Positions 22,651-31,993 of a stretch of DNA of 64,000 nucleotides are shown here, in pieces. A program made the translations under genes and the position numbers. Source of the stretch: Mediterraneibacter glycyrrhizinilyticus (lineage in GTDB: Bacteria > Bacillota > Clostridia > Lachnospirales > Lachnospiraceae); NCBI RefSeq assembly GCF_016902345.1, contig NZ_JACJLR010000005.1:1-64000 (forward strand), in the 5' to 3' direction. Position 1 is the stretch's first letter, and each line of letters opens with the position of its first letter. The notes beneath the pieces are model-generated. The model saw nothing but the letters and a program-made list of their open reading frames with translations. It was not told the DNA's origin and made no database searches.

Positions 22651-23270
22651 AGATAGTGGTGATGGTCTCCGGGGGAGGGACAAACCTCCAGGCGATCATT
22701 GACGGGGTAAAAGACGGGAAGATCACGAACACGCAGATCGCAGGCGTGATCAGCAATAACCGGAACGCCTACGCGCTGAAGAGAGCGGAGGAGAACGGGA
22801 TCCCAAGCCTGTGCGTTTCACCCAAAGACTATGAGTCCCGGGAGATCTTCAATGAGAAACTGCTCGAAGCGGTGGACGGCTTCGAACCGGATCTGATCGT
22901 GCTGGCAGGATTTCTGGTGGTGATCCCGCCGGAAATGACTGCAAAGTACAAAAACCGGATGATCAACATCCATCCTTCCCTGATCCCCTCCTTCTGCGGG
23001 AAAGGCTTCTACGGGCTGAAGGTCCACGAGGCTGCCCTGGAACGCGGGGTGAAGGTGGTGGGAGCCACGGTACACTTTGTTGACGAAGGAACGGACACCG
23101 GGCCGATCATCCTGCAGAAGGCAGTGGAAGTACAGCAGGGGGATACCCCGGAAGTGCTCCAGAGGCGTGTGATGGAACAGGCGGAGTGGATCATCCTTCC
23201 GAGAGCCATCGATCTGATCGCCAATGGGAAAGTCCGGGTGGAAGCCCACAGGACTTGGATAGAAGAATAG
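22644..23270 (+). CDS. purN: Phosphoribosylglycinamide formyltransferase
   Basis: This 208-residue folate-dependent GAR transformylase shows MVSGGGTNLQAIIDG at the N-terminus, NIHPSLIPSF with the catalytic His, and VDEGTDTGPIILQ with the catalytic Asp. It overlaps purM. In many relatives purH lies between purN and purD; here instead there is about 240 bp with a terminator-like hairpin. Confidence 0.97.
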   Translation: MLKIVVMVSGGGTNLQAIIDGVKDGKITNTQIAGVISNNRNAYALKRAEENGIPSLCVSPKDYESREIFNEKLLEAVDGFEPDLIVLAGFLVVIPPEMTAKYKNRMINIHPSLIPSFCGKGFYGLKVHEAALERGVKVVGATVHFVDEGTDTGPIILQKAVEVQQGDTPEVLQRRVMEQAEWIILPRAIDLIANGKVRVEAHRTWIEE

Positions 23271-23368
23271 AACGCCGTGTTTCGTGCAGGGCCGGCTGAG
23301 GAGAAGGAAGAACAGCAGGGCAGCTGCAGGGGAACCGGAACGGATAGCACATGGACAGGTATACGGGG

Positions 23369-23409
23369 GTGCGTCTGTGGATATCACAGATGCGCCTTTC
23401 TGATTTTTT
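23369..23409 (+). terminator. Hairpin terminator between purN and purD
   Basis: GTGCGTCTGTG pairs with CACAGATGCGC around GATAT, followed ten bases later by TTTTTT. It may partly separate purD from purEMN. The rest of the 23271-23514 gap holds no recognisable gene. Confidence 0.6.
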
Positions 23410-23514
23410 GGAGGAGCGGGCGCTCTTTTGGAAAAGTCAGGGATAATAAAGAAGAGAAGAAATAAAAAGACAGAGCAGGAACCACAGAGTATGGTTGAAG
23501 AAAAGGAGGCTGTT

Positions 23515-24786
23515 ATGAAAGTACTGATTGTTGGAAGCGGCGGAAGAGAGCACGCCATCGCGGCGAGTGTGGCAAAGAGCCCCAGGGCGGATAAGATCTA
23601 CTGTGCGCCGGGAAACGCGGGGATCGCGGAGTATGCCGAGTGTGTGGACATCGGAGCCATGGAATTTGAAAAACTGGCGGCGTTCGCGAAGGAGAAGGAG
23701 ATCGATCTCTGTATCGTGGGAATGGACGATCCGCTGGTAGGCGGGCTTGTGGATATCCTGGAGGAAGCCGGGGTGCGTACCTTCGGACCGAGGAAGAACG
23801 CGGCCATCCTGGAGGGATCCAAGGCCTTCTCCAAAGACCTGATGAAGAAGTACAACATCCCCACAGCGGCATATGAGAATTTCACCGATCCGGACAAGGC
23901 GCTCGCCTATCTTGAGACGGCAAAATTCCCCATCGTTCTCAAGGCGGACGGGCTGGCTCTTGGAAAGGGCGTGCTGATCTGTCAGAACCTGGAAGAGGCG
24001 AAGGAAGGCGTCAAGACGATCATGCTGGATAAGAAGTTCGGAACAGCAGGAAACGAGATGGTCATCGAGGAGTTCATGACAGGGCGCGAGGTGTCTGTCC
24101 TTTCCTTCGTGGACGGGAAGACCATCAAGACCATGACCAGCGCACAGGACCACAAGCGCGCGGGAGACGGGGATACCGGTCTGAACACGGGCGGAATGGG
24201 TACCTTTTCACCCAGCCCCTTCTACACGAAAGAAGTGGAAGAGTTCTGCGAAAAATATATCTATCAGCCCACAGTGGACGCCATGGCAGCGGAGGGACGT
24301 CCCTTCAAGGGCGTGATCTTCTTCGGGCTGATGCTGACGGAAGAAGGCCCCAAAGTGCTGGAGTACAATGCCCGTTTTGGCGATCCGGAGGCGCAGGTTG
24401 TCCTGCCCAGGATGAAGAACGACATCATCGACGTGGTGGAGGCGTGCATCGACGGGACACTGGACCAGATCGATCTGCAGTTTGAGGACAACGCGGCGGT
24501 GTGCGTAGTGCTCGCGTCGGACGGATATCCGGTGAAATACGAGAAGGGATTCCCCATCGCAGGTCTGGATGAGTTCAAAAAGCATGAGGGTTACTACTGC
24601 TTCCACGCAGGGACAAAATTCGACGGAGATCAGATCGTGACCAATGGAGGACGCGTGCTGGGTGTGACTGCGAAGGGAAAAGACCTGAAAGAAGCGAGAG
24701 CAAACGCGTATGCAGCGACCGAGTGGGTCCGGTTTGACAACAAGTATATGAGACATGATATCGGAAAGGCGATCGACGAGGCTTGA
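23515..24786 (+). CDS. purD: Phosphoribosylamine-glycine ligase
   Basis: This 423-residue ATP-grasp enzyme makes GAR from phosphoribosylamine and glycine. VLIVGSGGREHAI begins the N-domain. The ATP-grasp region has LKADGLALGKGV and GDGDTGLNTGGMGTFSP. FGDPEAQVVLPR is the metal-binding signature near the C-domain. ATG 23515 follows AAGGAGG; an upstream frame extension from 23428 is A/G-rich and has no SD, so it is not used. Confidence 0.96.
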   Translation: MKVLIVGSGGREHAIAASVAKSPRADKIYCAPGNAGIAEYAECVDIGAMEFEKLAAFAKEKEIDLCIVGMDDPLVGGLVDILEEAGVRTFGPRKNAAILEGSKAFSKDLMKKYNIPTAAYENFTDPDKALAYLETAKFPIVLKADGLALGKGVLICQNLEEAKEGVKTIMLDKKFGTAGNEMVIEEFMTGREVSVLSFVDGKTIKTMTSAQDHKRAGDGDTGLNTGGMGTFSPSPFYTKEVEEFCEKYIYQPTVDAMAAEGRPFKGVIFFGLMLTEEGPKVLEYNARFGDPEAQVVLPRMKNDIIDVVEACIDGTLDQIDLQFEDNAAVCVVLASDGYPVKYEKGFPIAGLDEFKKHEGYYCFHAGTKFDGDQIVTNGGRVLGVTAKGKDLKEARANAYAATEWVRFDNKYMRHDIGKAIDEA

Positions 24787-24813
24787 GAAGTCCCGGTCAG
24801 AAAGGCGGAACGT

Positions 24814-25755
24814 GTGAAAGGATTATATTTTGACGGAGAAAAAGCGGTTTACAGAGAGGATCTTCCCAAACCTGTCTGCAGGGAGGGCGAGAGCCTGATC
24901 CGCATCCTCATGGCCGCGGTCTGCAATACGGACCGGGAAGTGCTCAAAGGCTACCGCCCGGATTTCCGGGGTGTCATGGGACATGAATTTGTGGGCGTGG
25001 TGGAAGAATCGGAGGATGAGACTCTGATCGGAAAACGGGTCGTCGGAGAACTGAACGCGGGCTGCGGACACTGCCTGTACTGCCGGACGGGAAGAGAGAA
25101 GCACTGTCCGGATCGGAAGGTGATCGGTATGGAAGGAAAGGACGGATGCTTTGCGGAGTACATGACGCTGCAGACACATCTGATCCACAGAGTGCCGGAG
25201 GAACTGCCCACAGAGAAGGCGATCTTCACAGAACCGCTCGCCGCAGCGTTTGAGATCACTTCCCAGGTGCATATCAGTCCGGACACGAAGGTGGCGGTCC
25301 TGGGAGACGGGCGGTTGAGCCTGATGATCACCCAGGTGCTGAGCCTGACCGGAACGGACCTGACCGTGATCGGGAAGCATCCGGAGAAAATGGAGAAGTT
25401 CCGGTCCTTTGCAAAGACAGGAACAGAGCAGACGGTGACAGAGGCAGATGAGACCTTCGAGATCATTGTGGACGCCACCGGGGCAGAGGCAGGACTTCAG
25501 CTTGCGAAGAGGCTGATCCGCCGGCAGGGGACGATCATCTTAAAGAGCACTTATGCCGGGACGGCGAACGTGGACATGAGCTATTTTGTGGTCAATGAGA
25601 TCACCATCAAGGGCAGCCGGTGCGGCCCCTTTGAACCGGCACTCAGGATGCTGGCGCAGAACCGGATCTCTCTGCCGGAAATCGAGCTGTTTGATCTGAA
25701 AGAGCATGAAAAGGCATTTGCTTACCGGGGATTTAAAGCGGGCTTTCGACTTTGA
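24814..25755 (+). CDS. Zinc-type alcohol dehydrogenase (MDR family)
   Basis: This 313-residue medium-chain dehydrogenase/reductase has GHEFVGVVEE with the zinc-binding His-Glu. The four-Cys structural zinc motif, CGHCLYCRTGREKHC, is intact, and TEPLAAAFE is the usual second zinc region. The nucleotide domain has AVLGDGRLSL, a slightly altered GxGxxG. It is shorter than most relatives (about 340). The start is GTG 24814 after AAAGGCGG. It lies between purD and mtnA, so a role in sugar or sugar-phosphate side-product metabolism is possible. Substrate is not predictable. Confidence 0.85.
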   Translation: MKGLYFDGEKAVYREDLPKPVCREGESLIRILMAAVCNTDREVLKGYRPDFRGVMGHEFVGVVEESEDETLIGKRVVGELNAGCGHCLYCRTGREKHCPDRKVIGMEGKDGCFAEYMTLQTHLIHRVPEELPTEKAIFTEPLAAAFEITSQVHISPDTKVAVLGDGRLSLMITQVLSLTGTDLTVIGKHPEKMEKFRSFAKTGTEQTVTEADETFEIIVDATGAEAGLQLAKRLIRRQGTIILKSTYAGTANVDMSYFVVNEITIKGSRCGPFEPALRMLAQNRISLPEIELFDLKEHEKAFAYRGFKAGFRL

Positions 25756-25773
25756 AAGATGAAAGGGAGAAAG

Positions 25774-26868
25774 ATGGAGACATTAAAAGACGTAACACAT
25801 ATCGACAACGTAAAACTGAATGAAGACGGGACAGCAGTGGTGATCATCGATCAGACACAGCTTCCGGGCAAAACAGAGTATCTGACTCTCGGGACAGCGA
25901 AAGACCTTTATGACGCGATCTTCGAACTGAAGGTGAGAGGAGCGCCGGCCATCGGGATCTGCGCAGCGTATGGGATCTATGTCCTTGCGCGTCAGATCGA
26001 GACGGAGGACTACGATACCTTTTATGCGCAGTTTAAAAAAGATAAGGACTATCTGGACTCCTCCAGGCCGACCGCGGTGAACTTAAGCTGGGCACTAAAC
26101 CGGATGGAGAAGGTTGTCACTTCCAATCGGGATAAGCCGGTGGAGGAGATCAAGGCGCTGCTCCTGGCAGAGAGTAAGGAGATCCAGGATGAGGATATGC
26201 GCATGTGCAGAGCGATCTCCGGGTATGGGCTGGCGCTGCTCCACGACGGGGACGGGATCCTGACTCACTGCAATGCAGGCCCTCTTGCCACTTCCAGATA
26301 CGGCACTGCGCTGGGACCGCTCTTCCTGGGGAAGGAAAGAGGGATGGAGTTCCATGTGTTTGCCGATGAGACAAGACCCCTTCTTCAGGGAGCGCGGCTG
26401 ACATCCTATGAACTGCAGAAAGCCGGGATCGATGTCACCCTGATCTGTGACAATATGGCGAGCATCGTCATGAAGAACGGCTGGGTTCAGGCTTGTCTGG
26501 TGGGATGCGACCGGATCGCGGCGAACGGAGACGCGGCGAATAAGATCGGGACCAGCGGTGTGGCGATCCTTGCGAAATATTACGGAATCCCGTTCTATGT
26601 GCTGGGACCGACTTCTACCATCGACATGAACTGTCCGACCGGGGATGACATCAGGATCGAACTCAGAGATCCGGATGAGATCAAGAAGAAGTTCTATACA
26701 GAACCCATGGCGCTGGAAGAGACAAAGTGCTATAACCCGGCATTCGACGTGACAGACCACAATCTGATCTCGGGGATCGTGACCGAATATGGCGTAGCGA
26801 GAGCGCCCTATGTGGAAAGTCTCCGGGACATTTTCGCAAAAAAGGAAAAGGGGACATTGCACAAGTAG
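25774..26868 (+). CDS. mtnA: S-methyl-5-thioribose-1-phosphate isomerase
   Basis: This 364-residue protein isomerises 5-methylthioribose 1-phosphate to the ribulose form in methionine salvage, or 5-deoxyribose 1-phosphate in the related shunt. It has [21 protein letters not shown], catalytic Cys166 in [10 protein letters not shown], and Asp246 in [20 protein letters not shown] 25774 has SD AAGGGAG; the Met five codons upstream lacks one. No mtnK or aldolase is adjacent. It is followed by a nucleoside ABC transporter, which suggests use of imported or internally made 5'-modified nucleosides; that link is inference. Confidence 0.93.
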   Translation: METLKDVTHIDNVKLNEDGTAVVIIDQTQLPGKTEYLTLGTAKDLYDAIFELKVRGAPAIGICAAYGIYVLARQIETEDYDTFYAQFKKDKDYLDSSRPTAVNLSWALNRMEKVVTSNRDKPVEEIKALLLAESKEIQDEDMRMCRAISGYGLALLHDGDGILTHCNAGPLATSRYGTALGPLFLGKERGMEFHVFADETRPLLQGARLTSYELQKAGIDVTLICDNMASIVMKNGWVQACLVGCDRIAANGDAANKIGTSGVAILAKYYGIPFYVLGPTSTIDMNCPTGDDIRIELRDPDEIKKKFYTEPMALEETKCYNPAFDVTDHNLISGIVTEYGVARAPYVESLRDIFAKKEKGTLHK

Positions 26869-26893
26869 GGAATAAGTGTTAAAATGTACGATA

Positions 26894-26926
26894 ATAAGTC
26901 GCTGATTTAATATAAGTGCGGCTTAT
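26894..26926 (+). promoter_or_regulatory. Hairpin in the leader of the BMP transporter operon
   Basis: ATAAGTCGC pairs with GCGGCTTAT (nine pairs, one G-T) around a 15-nt A/T loop, 17 nt before the SD AAGGAGGAG. No T-tract follows. It may be a regulatory or stabilising hairpin; it is not a purine riboswitch as far as I can tell. Confidence 0.4.
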
Positions 26927-26952
26927 CAATACAAAGAAGGAGGAGTTATAGT

Positions 26953-28131
26953 ATGAAAAAGAAACTGTTAGCAGCTTTTCTGTGTGTGGCAATGGTGTCT
27001 TCCATGATCATCGGCTGTGGAAGCAACTCGTCGGACACTTCGTCAGACGGAGCAGCAGCCACGGATGAAGGAACAGATTCCACGACAGAAGAGAGCAATG
27101 ACGCGCTGAATATTGCGATCGTATCCAGCCCGAACGGTGTGGACGACGGATCCTTCAATGAGGATAATTACAACGGCATCCTGGCGTTCATCGAGGAGCA
27201 TCCGGATGCGAAGGTGACACCGATCCGTGAGGAGACCGGAGTTCCGGCAACTGTTGTGGAGAGGATCACGGAGATCGCGGGAAGCTATGACGTAGTGGTA
27301 TGTCTCGGATATCAGTGCGCCGGAATCGGTACCGTGGCGCAGGATAACCCGGATGTGGACTTTATCCTTGTAGACAGCTATCCGACAGACGCTGAGGGAA
27401 ATACGGTAGAACTTGACAACGTATATGCGATGCTGTTTGCGGAGCAGGAGAGCGGATTCTTCGCAGGTATGGCTGCAGCCCTTGAGACAACGACAAATAA
27501 AGTGGCAGTTGTAAACGGGCAGCCGTTCCCGTCCAACGTAAACTATCAGTACGGCTTTGAGGCGGGCGTAAACTATGCGAACGCGAAGCTTGGGACAAGC
27601 GCTGAGGTAGTGGAACTTGCATCTTATGCAGGAACGTATAATGAAGAAAACATCGGCGGAAACTATACAGGAAACTTCTCAGATGAAGCAACAGGAAAAG
27701 TGATCGGTGAGTCTCTCATCAAAGAAGGATGCGATATCATCTTTGTTGCAGCGGGCGCATCAGGAAACGGCGTGTTCACAGCGGCAAAAGAAGCGGGAGA
27801 CGTGAAAGTGATCGGATGCGATGTTGACCAGTACGACGACGGAGCAAACGGAGACTCCAACATCATGCTGACATCTGTGCTGAAATGCATGAGCATCAAC
27901 GTTGAGAGACAGCTCAATGCGATCGTGGATGGTTCCTTCGCAGGACAGAACATCACATTGAAGGCTGACACAGACTCTACCGGATATGTAAAAGAAGAGG
28001 GAAGACAGCAGCTTTCGGCAGATACGATCACAGCAATCGACGAAGCGTTTGAACTTGTCAAAGACGGAACGATCGTTCCTCCTTCAAGTGACAGCGACAG
28101 TACATCGGAGGACTTTCCAGGACTGGAGTAA
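26953..28131 (+). CDS. BMP-family nucleoside-binding lipoprotein
   Basis: This 392-residue substrate-binding protein of a BMP/Med-type ABC transporter is anchored by a lipobox ending IIGC (Cys22), followed by a Ser/Thr/Asp linker. The binding domain has DDGSFNEDNYNG (DxGSFN motif), VVCLGYQCAG, VDFILVDSYP, an AEQESGFFAGMAA motif (usually 'QAGFLAG'), and FVAAGASGNGVFTAAKE. Known relatives bind purine or general nucleosides. SD AAGGAGGAG precedes the ATG. A hairpin separates it from the ATPase gene, which would allow higher expression of the binding protein. Confidence 0.93.
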   Translation: MKKKLLAAFLCVAMVSSMIIGCGSNSSDTSSDGAAATDEGTDSTTEESNDALNIAIVSSPNGVDDGSFNEDNYNGILAFIEEHPDAKVTPIREETGVPATVVERITEIAGSYDVVVCLGYQCAGIGTVAQDNPDVDFILVDSYPTDAEGNTVELDNVYAMLFAEQESGFFAGMAAALETTTNKVAVVNGQPFPSNVNYQYGFEAGVNYANAKLGTSAEVVELASYAGTYNEENIGGNYTGNFSDEATGKVIGESLIKEGCDIIFVAAGASGNGVFTAAKEAGDVKVIGCDVDQYDDGANGDSNIMLTSVLKCMSINVERQLNAIVDGSFAGQNITLKADTDSTGYVKEEGRQQLSADTITAIDEAFELVKDGTIVPPSSDSDSTSEDFPGLE

Positions 28132-28150
28132 TGATCATTGAGTAACGCGA

Positions 28151-28187
28151 ATGGACAGTTCACTTAGCAGGTGACACTGTCCATTTT
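28151..28187 (+). terminator. Attenuating hairpin between lipoprotein and ATPase genes
   Basis: ATGGACAGT pairs with ACTGTCCAT, with inner TCAC/GTGA pairing, followed by TTTTCGCTTT. It probably terminates part of the transcripts, giving an excess of binding protein. Confidence 0.7.
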
Positions 28188-28237
28188 CGCTTTCGTTATG
28201 GAACCGTCGGAATGAATAAGGAGAACAGGAGCTGCCA

Positions 28238-29776
28238 ATGTCAGAAGAATATATTGTTGAAATGAGGCATATTACGAAAAGATTTCCGGGCATTGTGGCA
28301 AACGATGATGTGAGCATACAGATCAAAAAAGGCGAGATCTACGCTCTCCTCGGCGAGAACGGAGCGGGGAAATCCACCCTGATGAGTATGCTTTTCGGAA
28401 TGTATGAGCCTGACGAGGGGGAAATCTATGTAAAAGGGGAAAAAGTGCATATCACGTCCCCGAACTATGCTACAAAATTAAATATCGGAATGGTACATCA
28501 GCACTTCAAGCTGGTATCGAATTACACAATTGCAGAGAACATCATCATGGGAATGGAACCGGTAAAAAAAGTGCTGGGCCTGTTCCCGGCGGTTGATATC
28601 AAAAAGGCGAACGAAGAAATCAGGAAACTGTCGGAGGAGTTCGGTCTGGAAGTGGATCCGACCCAGATCATTGAGAAGGTCAATGTCTCGATCCGGCAGA
28701 GGGTTGAGATCCTGAAGATGCTCTACCGGGAGGCGGAGATCCTGATCTTTGATGAACCTACTGCAGTACTCACACCCCAGGAGATCGAATTCCTTCTGCA
28801 GATCATCCGCAACCTGCGTGACAGCGGAAAGACCATCATCCTGATCACCCACAAGCTGGAAGAGATCAAACAGGTGGCGGACCGCTGCGCAATCCTGAAC
28901 CGTGGGAAAATCGTGGATGTGCTGGATGTGAAGACTACGTCCACGAAGACCATGGCGAACCTGATGGTGGGAAGAGAAGTCTCCTTCACCGTGGATAAAG
29001 CGCCTGCGAAATTCGGCGAGACCGTGCTGGATGTGCAGAACATGACAGTATACAATCAGGATCATTTTGAGGTCGTGAAAAATGTCTCCTTCCAGGTACA
29101 CAGAGGAGAGATCTTTGCGATCGCCGGTGTATCAGGGAACGGCCAGATCGAACTGGCAGATGCCATTGCCGGACTGATGGATGTCTCCAGCGGAAAGGTC
29201 TTTTTGAATGGAGAGGATATTACCAACGAAACGATTCGGAAGCGGACGGAGAAAGGAATCTCCTATATCCCGGAAGACCGCCAGGAGTTTGGCCTTGAGC
29301 TTGATTTTACGCTGAAAGAGAATCTGGCTCTGAAGTCCTACTACAAAGAACCGTTTTCAAGCAAGAGCGGCGTTTTAAAACCCGATGAGTTTGAAAAGTA
29401 CGGTCAGCGGCTGATCCAGGAGTACGATATCCGCAGCGGTCAGGGAACGGTGACCCAGGTGCGCTCCATGAGCGGCGGGAATCAGCAGAAAGCCATCGTG
29501 GGAAGGGAAATCGAGCTTCAGTCTGACCTGATGATCTTTGTGCAGCCGACCAGAGGACTGGATATCGGTGCGATCGAGAATATCCATAAACAGATCATCG
29601 CGGAGAGAGACAAAGGCAAAGCGATCCTCCTGATCTCCCTGGAACTGGATGAGATCATGAACTGTGCGGATACCATCGGCGTCATCTACAACGGAGCCAT
29701 TGATAAGATCGCCCCGGCTGAGACTCTTACGATGAATCAGGTGGGAGAATTCATGATGGGGGTGAAGAGTAAATGA
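28238..29776 (+). CDS. Nucleoside ABC transporter ATP-binding protein
   Basis: This 512-residue protein has two nucleotide-binding domains in one chain, as in BMP/sugar-type importers such as NupO. Domain 1 has the Walker A GENGAGKST, a signature region VSIRQRVEILKML and Walker B ILIFDEPTAVL. Domain 2 has a degenerate Walker A (GVSGNGQIE) and a good signature MSGGNQQKAI, followed by LMIFVQPTRGLD in place of the DEP motif. This asymmetry is normal for the family. It overlaps the first permease by 4 bp (ATGA). Confidence 0.95.
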   Translation: MSEEYIVEMRHITKRFPGIVANDDVSIQIKKGEIYALLGENGAGKSTLMSMLFGMYEPDEGEIYVKGEKVHITSPNYATKLNIGMVHQHFKLVSNYTIAENIIMGMEPVKKVLGLFPAVDIKKANEEIRKLSEEFGLEVDPTQIIEKVNVSIRQRVEILKMLYREAEILIFDEPTAVLTPQEIEFLLQIIRNLRDSGKTIILITHKLEEIKQVADRCAILNRGKIVDVLDVKTTSTKTMANLMVGREVSFTVDKAPAKFGETVLDVQNMTVYNQDHFEVVKNVSFQVHRGEIFAIAGVSGNGQIELADAIAGLMDVSSGKVFLNGEDITNETIRKRTEKGISYIPEDRQEFGLELDFTLKENLALKSYYKEPFSSKSGVLKPDEFEKYGQRLIQEYDIRSGQGTVTQVRSMSGGNQQKAIVGREIELQSDLMIFVQPTRGLDIGAIENIHKQIIAERDKGKAILLISLELDEIMNCADTIGVIYNGAIDKIAPAETLTMNQVGEFMMGVKSK

Positions 29777-30915
29777 AAAAGATCTGCGTAAAGATCCTTG
29801 GAAATGAGAAGACACAATTTATTGCGATCCCGGTATTTTCCATTCTGCTGAGCCTGATCGTGGGAATGATCATCATTGGCGCGCTGGGAAAATATCCTCT
29901 CACTGCTTACATGAACCTTCTGCAGGGGAGCGGACTCCTGCCCAAGCCGGCCTACTCGGCGTATCAGGGAATGCTCACGGATTTTACAAGCTTTCTGAAC
30001 ATGCTGACCCCGATGATGTTTGCAGCGCTTTCTGTGGCTGTGGCGCAGAAAGCGGGACTGTTCAACATCGGTGTGTCCGGGCAGATGCTGGCGGCAGGAT
30101 TCATCGCAACGGTGACAGTAGGATATTCCGAACTGCCCGCGGCAGTGGCAAAACCGCTGGTCCTGCTGATCGGGATCGCAGTGGGGATGCTGGTCGGCGC
30201 GCTGGTCGGTTTCCTGAAATATAAATTCAACATCAACGAAGTTGTGTCAACGATCATGATCAACTATATTGTTCAGTATCTGACCAGCTTCTTTATCAAC
30301 ACGAGATATATCGATGAGATCTCCAGGCAGTCAAAGGCTGTCAGCAGAGCGTCCAGGCTGACGCTCATGCAGGTCCCCATCGGGAATCTGAAAGTGGATC
30401 TTCCGCTCTGTATCATTCTGGCAGTGCTCATCGCGATCCTGATGAAATTCCTTCTGGACCGCACCAGCCTGGGATTTGAGATCAAGGCGGTGGGCTCGAA
30501 CCGGAATGCTGCCCGCTATGCCGGCATCAGCGTAGGAAAGACCATGGTGGTATCCATGATGATCTCAGGCGCGCTGGCAGGGCTGGCAGGGGTGACCTAC
30601 TACATGGGATATCTGGAGTCTATTCAGCCGAAGGTGCTCGCCTCCACCGGGTTTGACGCCATCGCGGTGGCGCTTCTCGGAAACAACAATCCCATCGGAG
30701 TCATTTTCTCATCATTCCTCATCACCGGAGTGACAAAGGGGAGCAGTTACATGAGCGCGGCGTCCGGGATCGAGACGGAGATCGCATCCGTTATCACGGG
30801 TCTGATCCTTCTGTTCAGCGCATGCAGCGCATTCATCCGGTATGAGGTCAAGAAGTGGAAGACAGAGCTTGAGGAAGCAGAAAGGAGGAACGTAGATGTC
30901 AAGAATAATCATTGA
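29773..30915 (+). CDS. Nucleoside ABC transporter permease 1
   Basis: This 380-residue permease of the NupP/YufP type has about nine hydrophobic segments, with KAGLFNIGVSGQMLAAG and the GSNRNAARYAGISVGK cytoplasmic coupling region. The charged C-terminal tail overlaps the start of the next permease by 20 bp. It probably forms a heterodimer with the second permease. Confidence 0.93.
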   Translation: MKKICVKILGNEKTQFIAIPVFSILLSLIVGMIIIGALGKYPLTAYMNLLQGSGLLPKPAYSAYQGMLTDFTSFLNMLTPMMFAALSVAVAQKAGLFNIGVSGQMLAAGFIATVTVGYSELPAAVAKPLVLLIGIAVGMLVGALVGFLKYKFNINEVVSTIMINYIVQYLTSFFINTRYIDEISRQSKAVSRASRLTLMQVPIGNLKVDLPLCIILAVLIAILMKFLLDRTSLGFEIKAVGSNRNAARYAGISVGKTMVVSMMISGALAGLAGVTYYMGYLESIQPKVLASTGFDAIAVALLGNNNPIGVIFSSFLITGVTKGSSYMSAASGIETEIASVITGLILLFSACSAFIRYEVKKWKTELEEAERRNVDVKNNH

Positions 30916-31855
30916 TGGACTTTCTTTTGCACTGCCGCTGTTCATCATGGCGATCGGCGGGATCTACAGTGAGCGCAGCGGTGTGACCAACCTTGCCATC
31001 GAGGGACTCCAGGGATTCGGTGCTTTCGTGGGAGCACTCTTCGTGGTGCTGACATCGGGAACACAGGGGACAGATTCCCAGATAATCTTTTATCTGGCAT
31101 TCCTGTTTGCCATGATCGGAGGAATGGTCTATTCCCTGCTCCACGCCCTGCTCTGTGTGAAGTTCAAGGCAAATCAGGTCATCAGCGGCGTGGTCATCAA
31201 TATCCTTGCCATGGCGCTGACGGCATTCCTGACAAAACAGGTCAACAAAAGTGTGTTTAACCAGCCTTCCGATAAATTCCAGCTTGGCGTTTCGGCGAGA
31301 TTTACGGTCCCGGTGCTTTCTGATATCCCTGTGATCGGAGCGGTCTTCACGAACGTATATCCTTTTGAAGTGATCATCGTTGTGGTGGCTGTGATCGCCT
31401 GGTTCGTACTCTACAAGAGCAGATACGGGCTGCACTTAAGAGCCTGCGGCGATAATCCCCATGCGGTGGATGCTGCCGGAAGAAATGTGGGGCAGATCCG
31501 AACGGTTGCGATCATGGTGTCCGGAGCGCTGTCCGGGATCGGCGGCATGTGCTTTGCATATTCCATCTCGGCACAGTTCTCGGAGAGTATCTATGTGGGA
31601 TACGGTTATCTTGCCATTGCGGCGATGATCTTCGGAAACTGGAAGATCCTTCCCACGCTGGGCGCGTGCCTTCTCTTCGGTTTTGCCCGGTCGGCGGGAT
31701 ACCAGATCGTTCAGGTGCTGGAGAAGCCCAGCAGTTATTCCGACCTGGTCATGACGCTGCCCTATATCCTGACGCTGCTCCTGCTGATCTTCTTCTCGAA
31801 GTACAACAGAGCGCCGAAGGCATTGGGCGAGATCTATGACAAGGGAAAGAGATAG
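30896..31855 (+). CDS. Nucleoside ABC transporter permease 2
   Basis: This 319-residue permease of the NupQ/YufQ type is highly hydrophobic, with YSERSGVTNLAIEGLQGFG near the N-terminus and RACGDNPHAVDAAGRNVG as the coupling segment. SD AAAGGAGG lies in the end of the previous gene. It is the last gene of the transporter operon; a long hairpin follows. Confidence 0.94.
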   Translation: MSRIIIDGLSFALPLFIMAIGGIYSERSGVTNLAIEGLQGFGAFVGALFVVLTSGTQGTDSQIIFYLAFLFAMIGGMVYSLLHALLCVKFKANQVISGVVINILAMALTAFLTKQVNKSVFNQPSDKFQLGVSARFTVPVLSDIPVIGAVFTNVYPFEVIIVVVAVIAWFVLYKSRYGLHLRACGDNPHAVDAAGRNVGQIRTVAIMVSGALSGIGGMCFAYSISAQFSESIYVGYGYLAIAAMIFGNWKILPTLGACLLFGFARSAGYQIVQVLEKPSSYSDLVMTLPYILTLLLLIFFSKYNRAPKALGEIYDKGKR

Positions 31856-31898
31856 CAGTCAAAGAGCGGGGACTGCTGTATATAATCAAAGAATGGTA

Positions 31899-31988
31899 CA
31901 GACCGGCGGGAAAACGTTTCTGCTGTTCCTGAGATCCCGGGGGAAGCCCGAAGAGACCAGGGGAGCAGAACGGCTTCCCGCCGGTCTG
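31899..31988. terminator. Long bidirectional hairpin between convergent genes
   Basis: CAGACCGGCGGGAA pairs with TTCCCGCCGGTCTG (14 bp), with further inner pairing of CGTTTCTGCT to AGCAGAACG. It fills the gap between the permease and the alarmone synthetase, stopping 5 bp from the latter's stop codon. T-rich sequence follows on the + strand. Confidence 0.75.
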
Positions 31989-31993
31989 TCTGT

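Noticed and set aside
26869-26952. Purine riboswitch before the nucleoside transporter
   Set aside because: The leader is too short and lacks the conserved loop sequences; only a 9-bp hairpin is seen.
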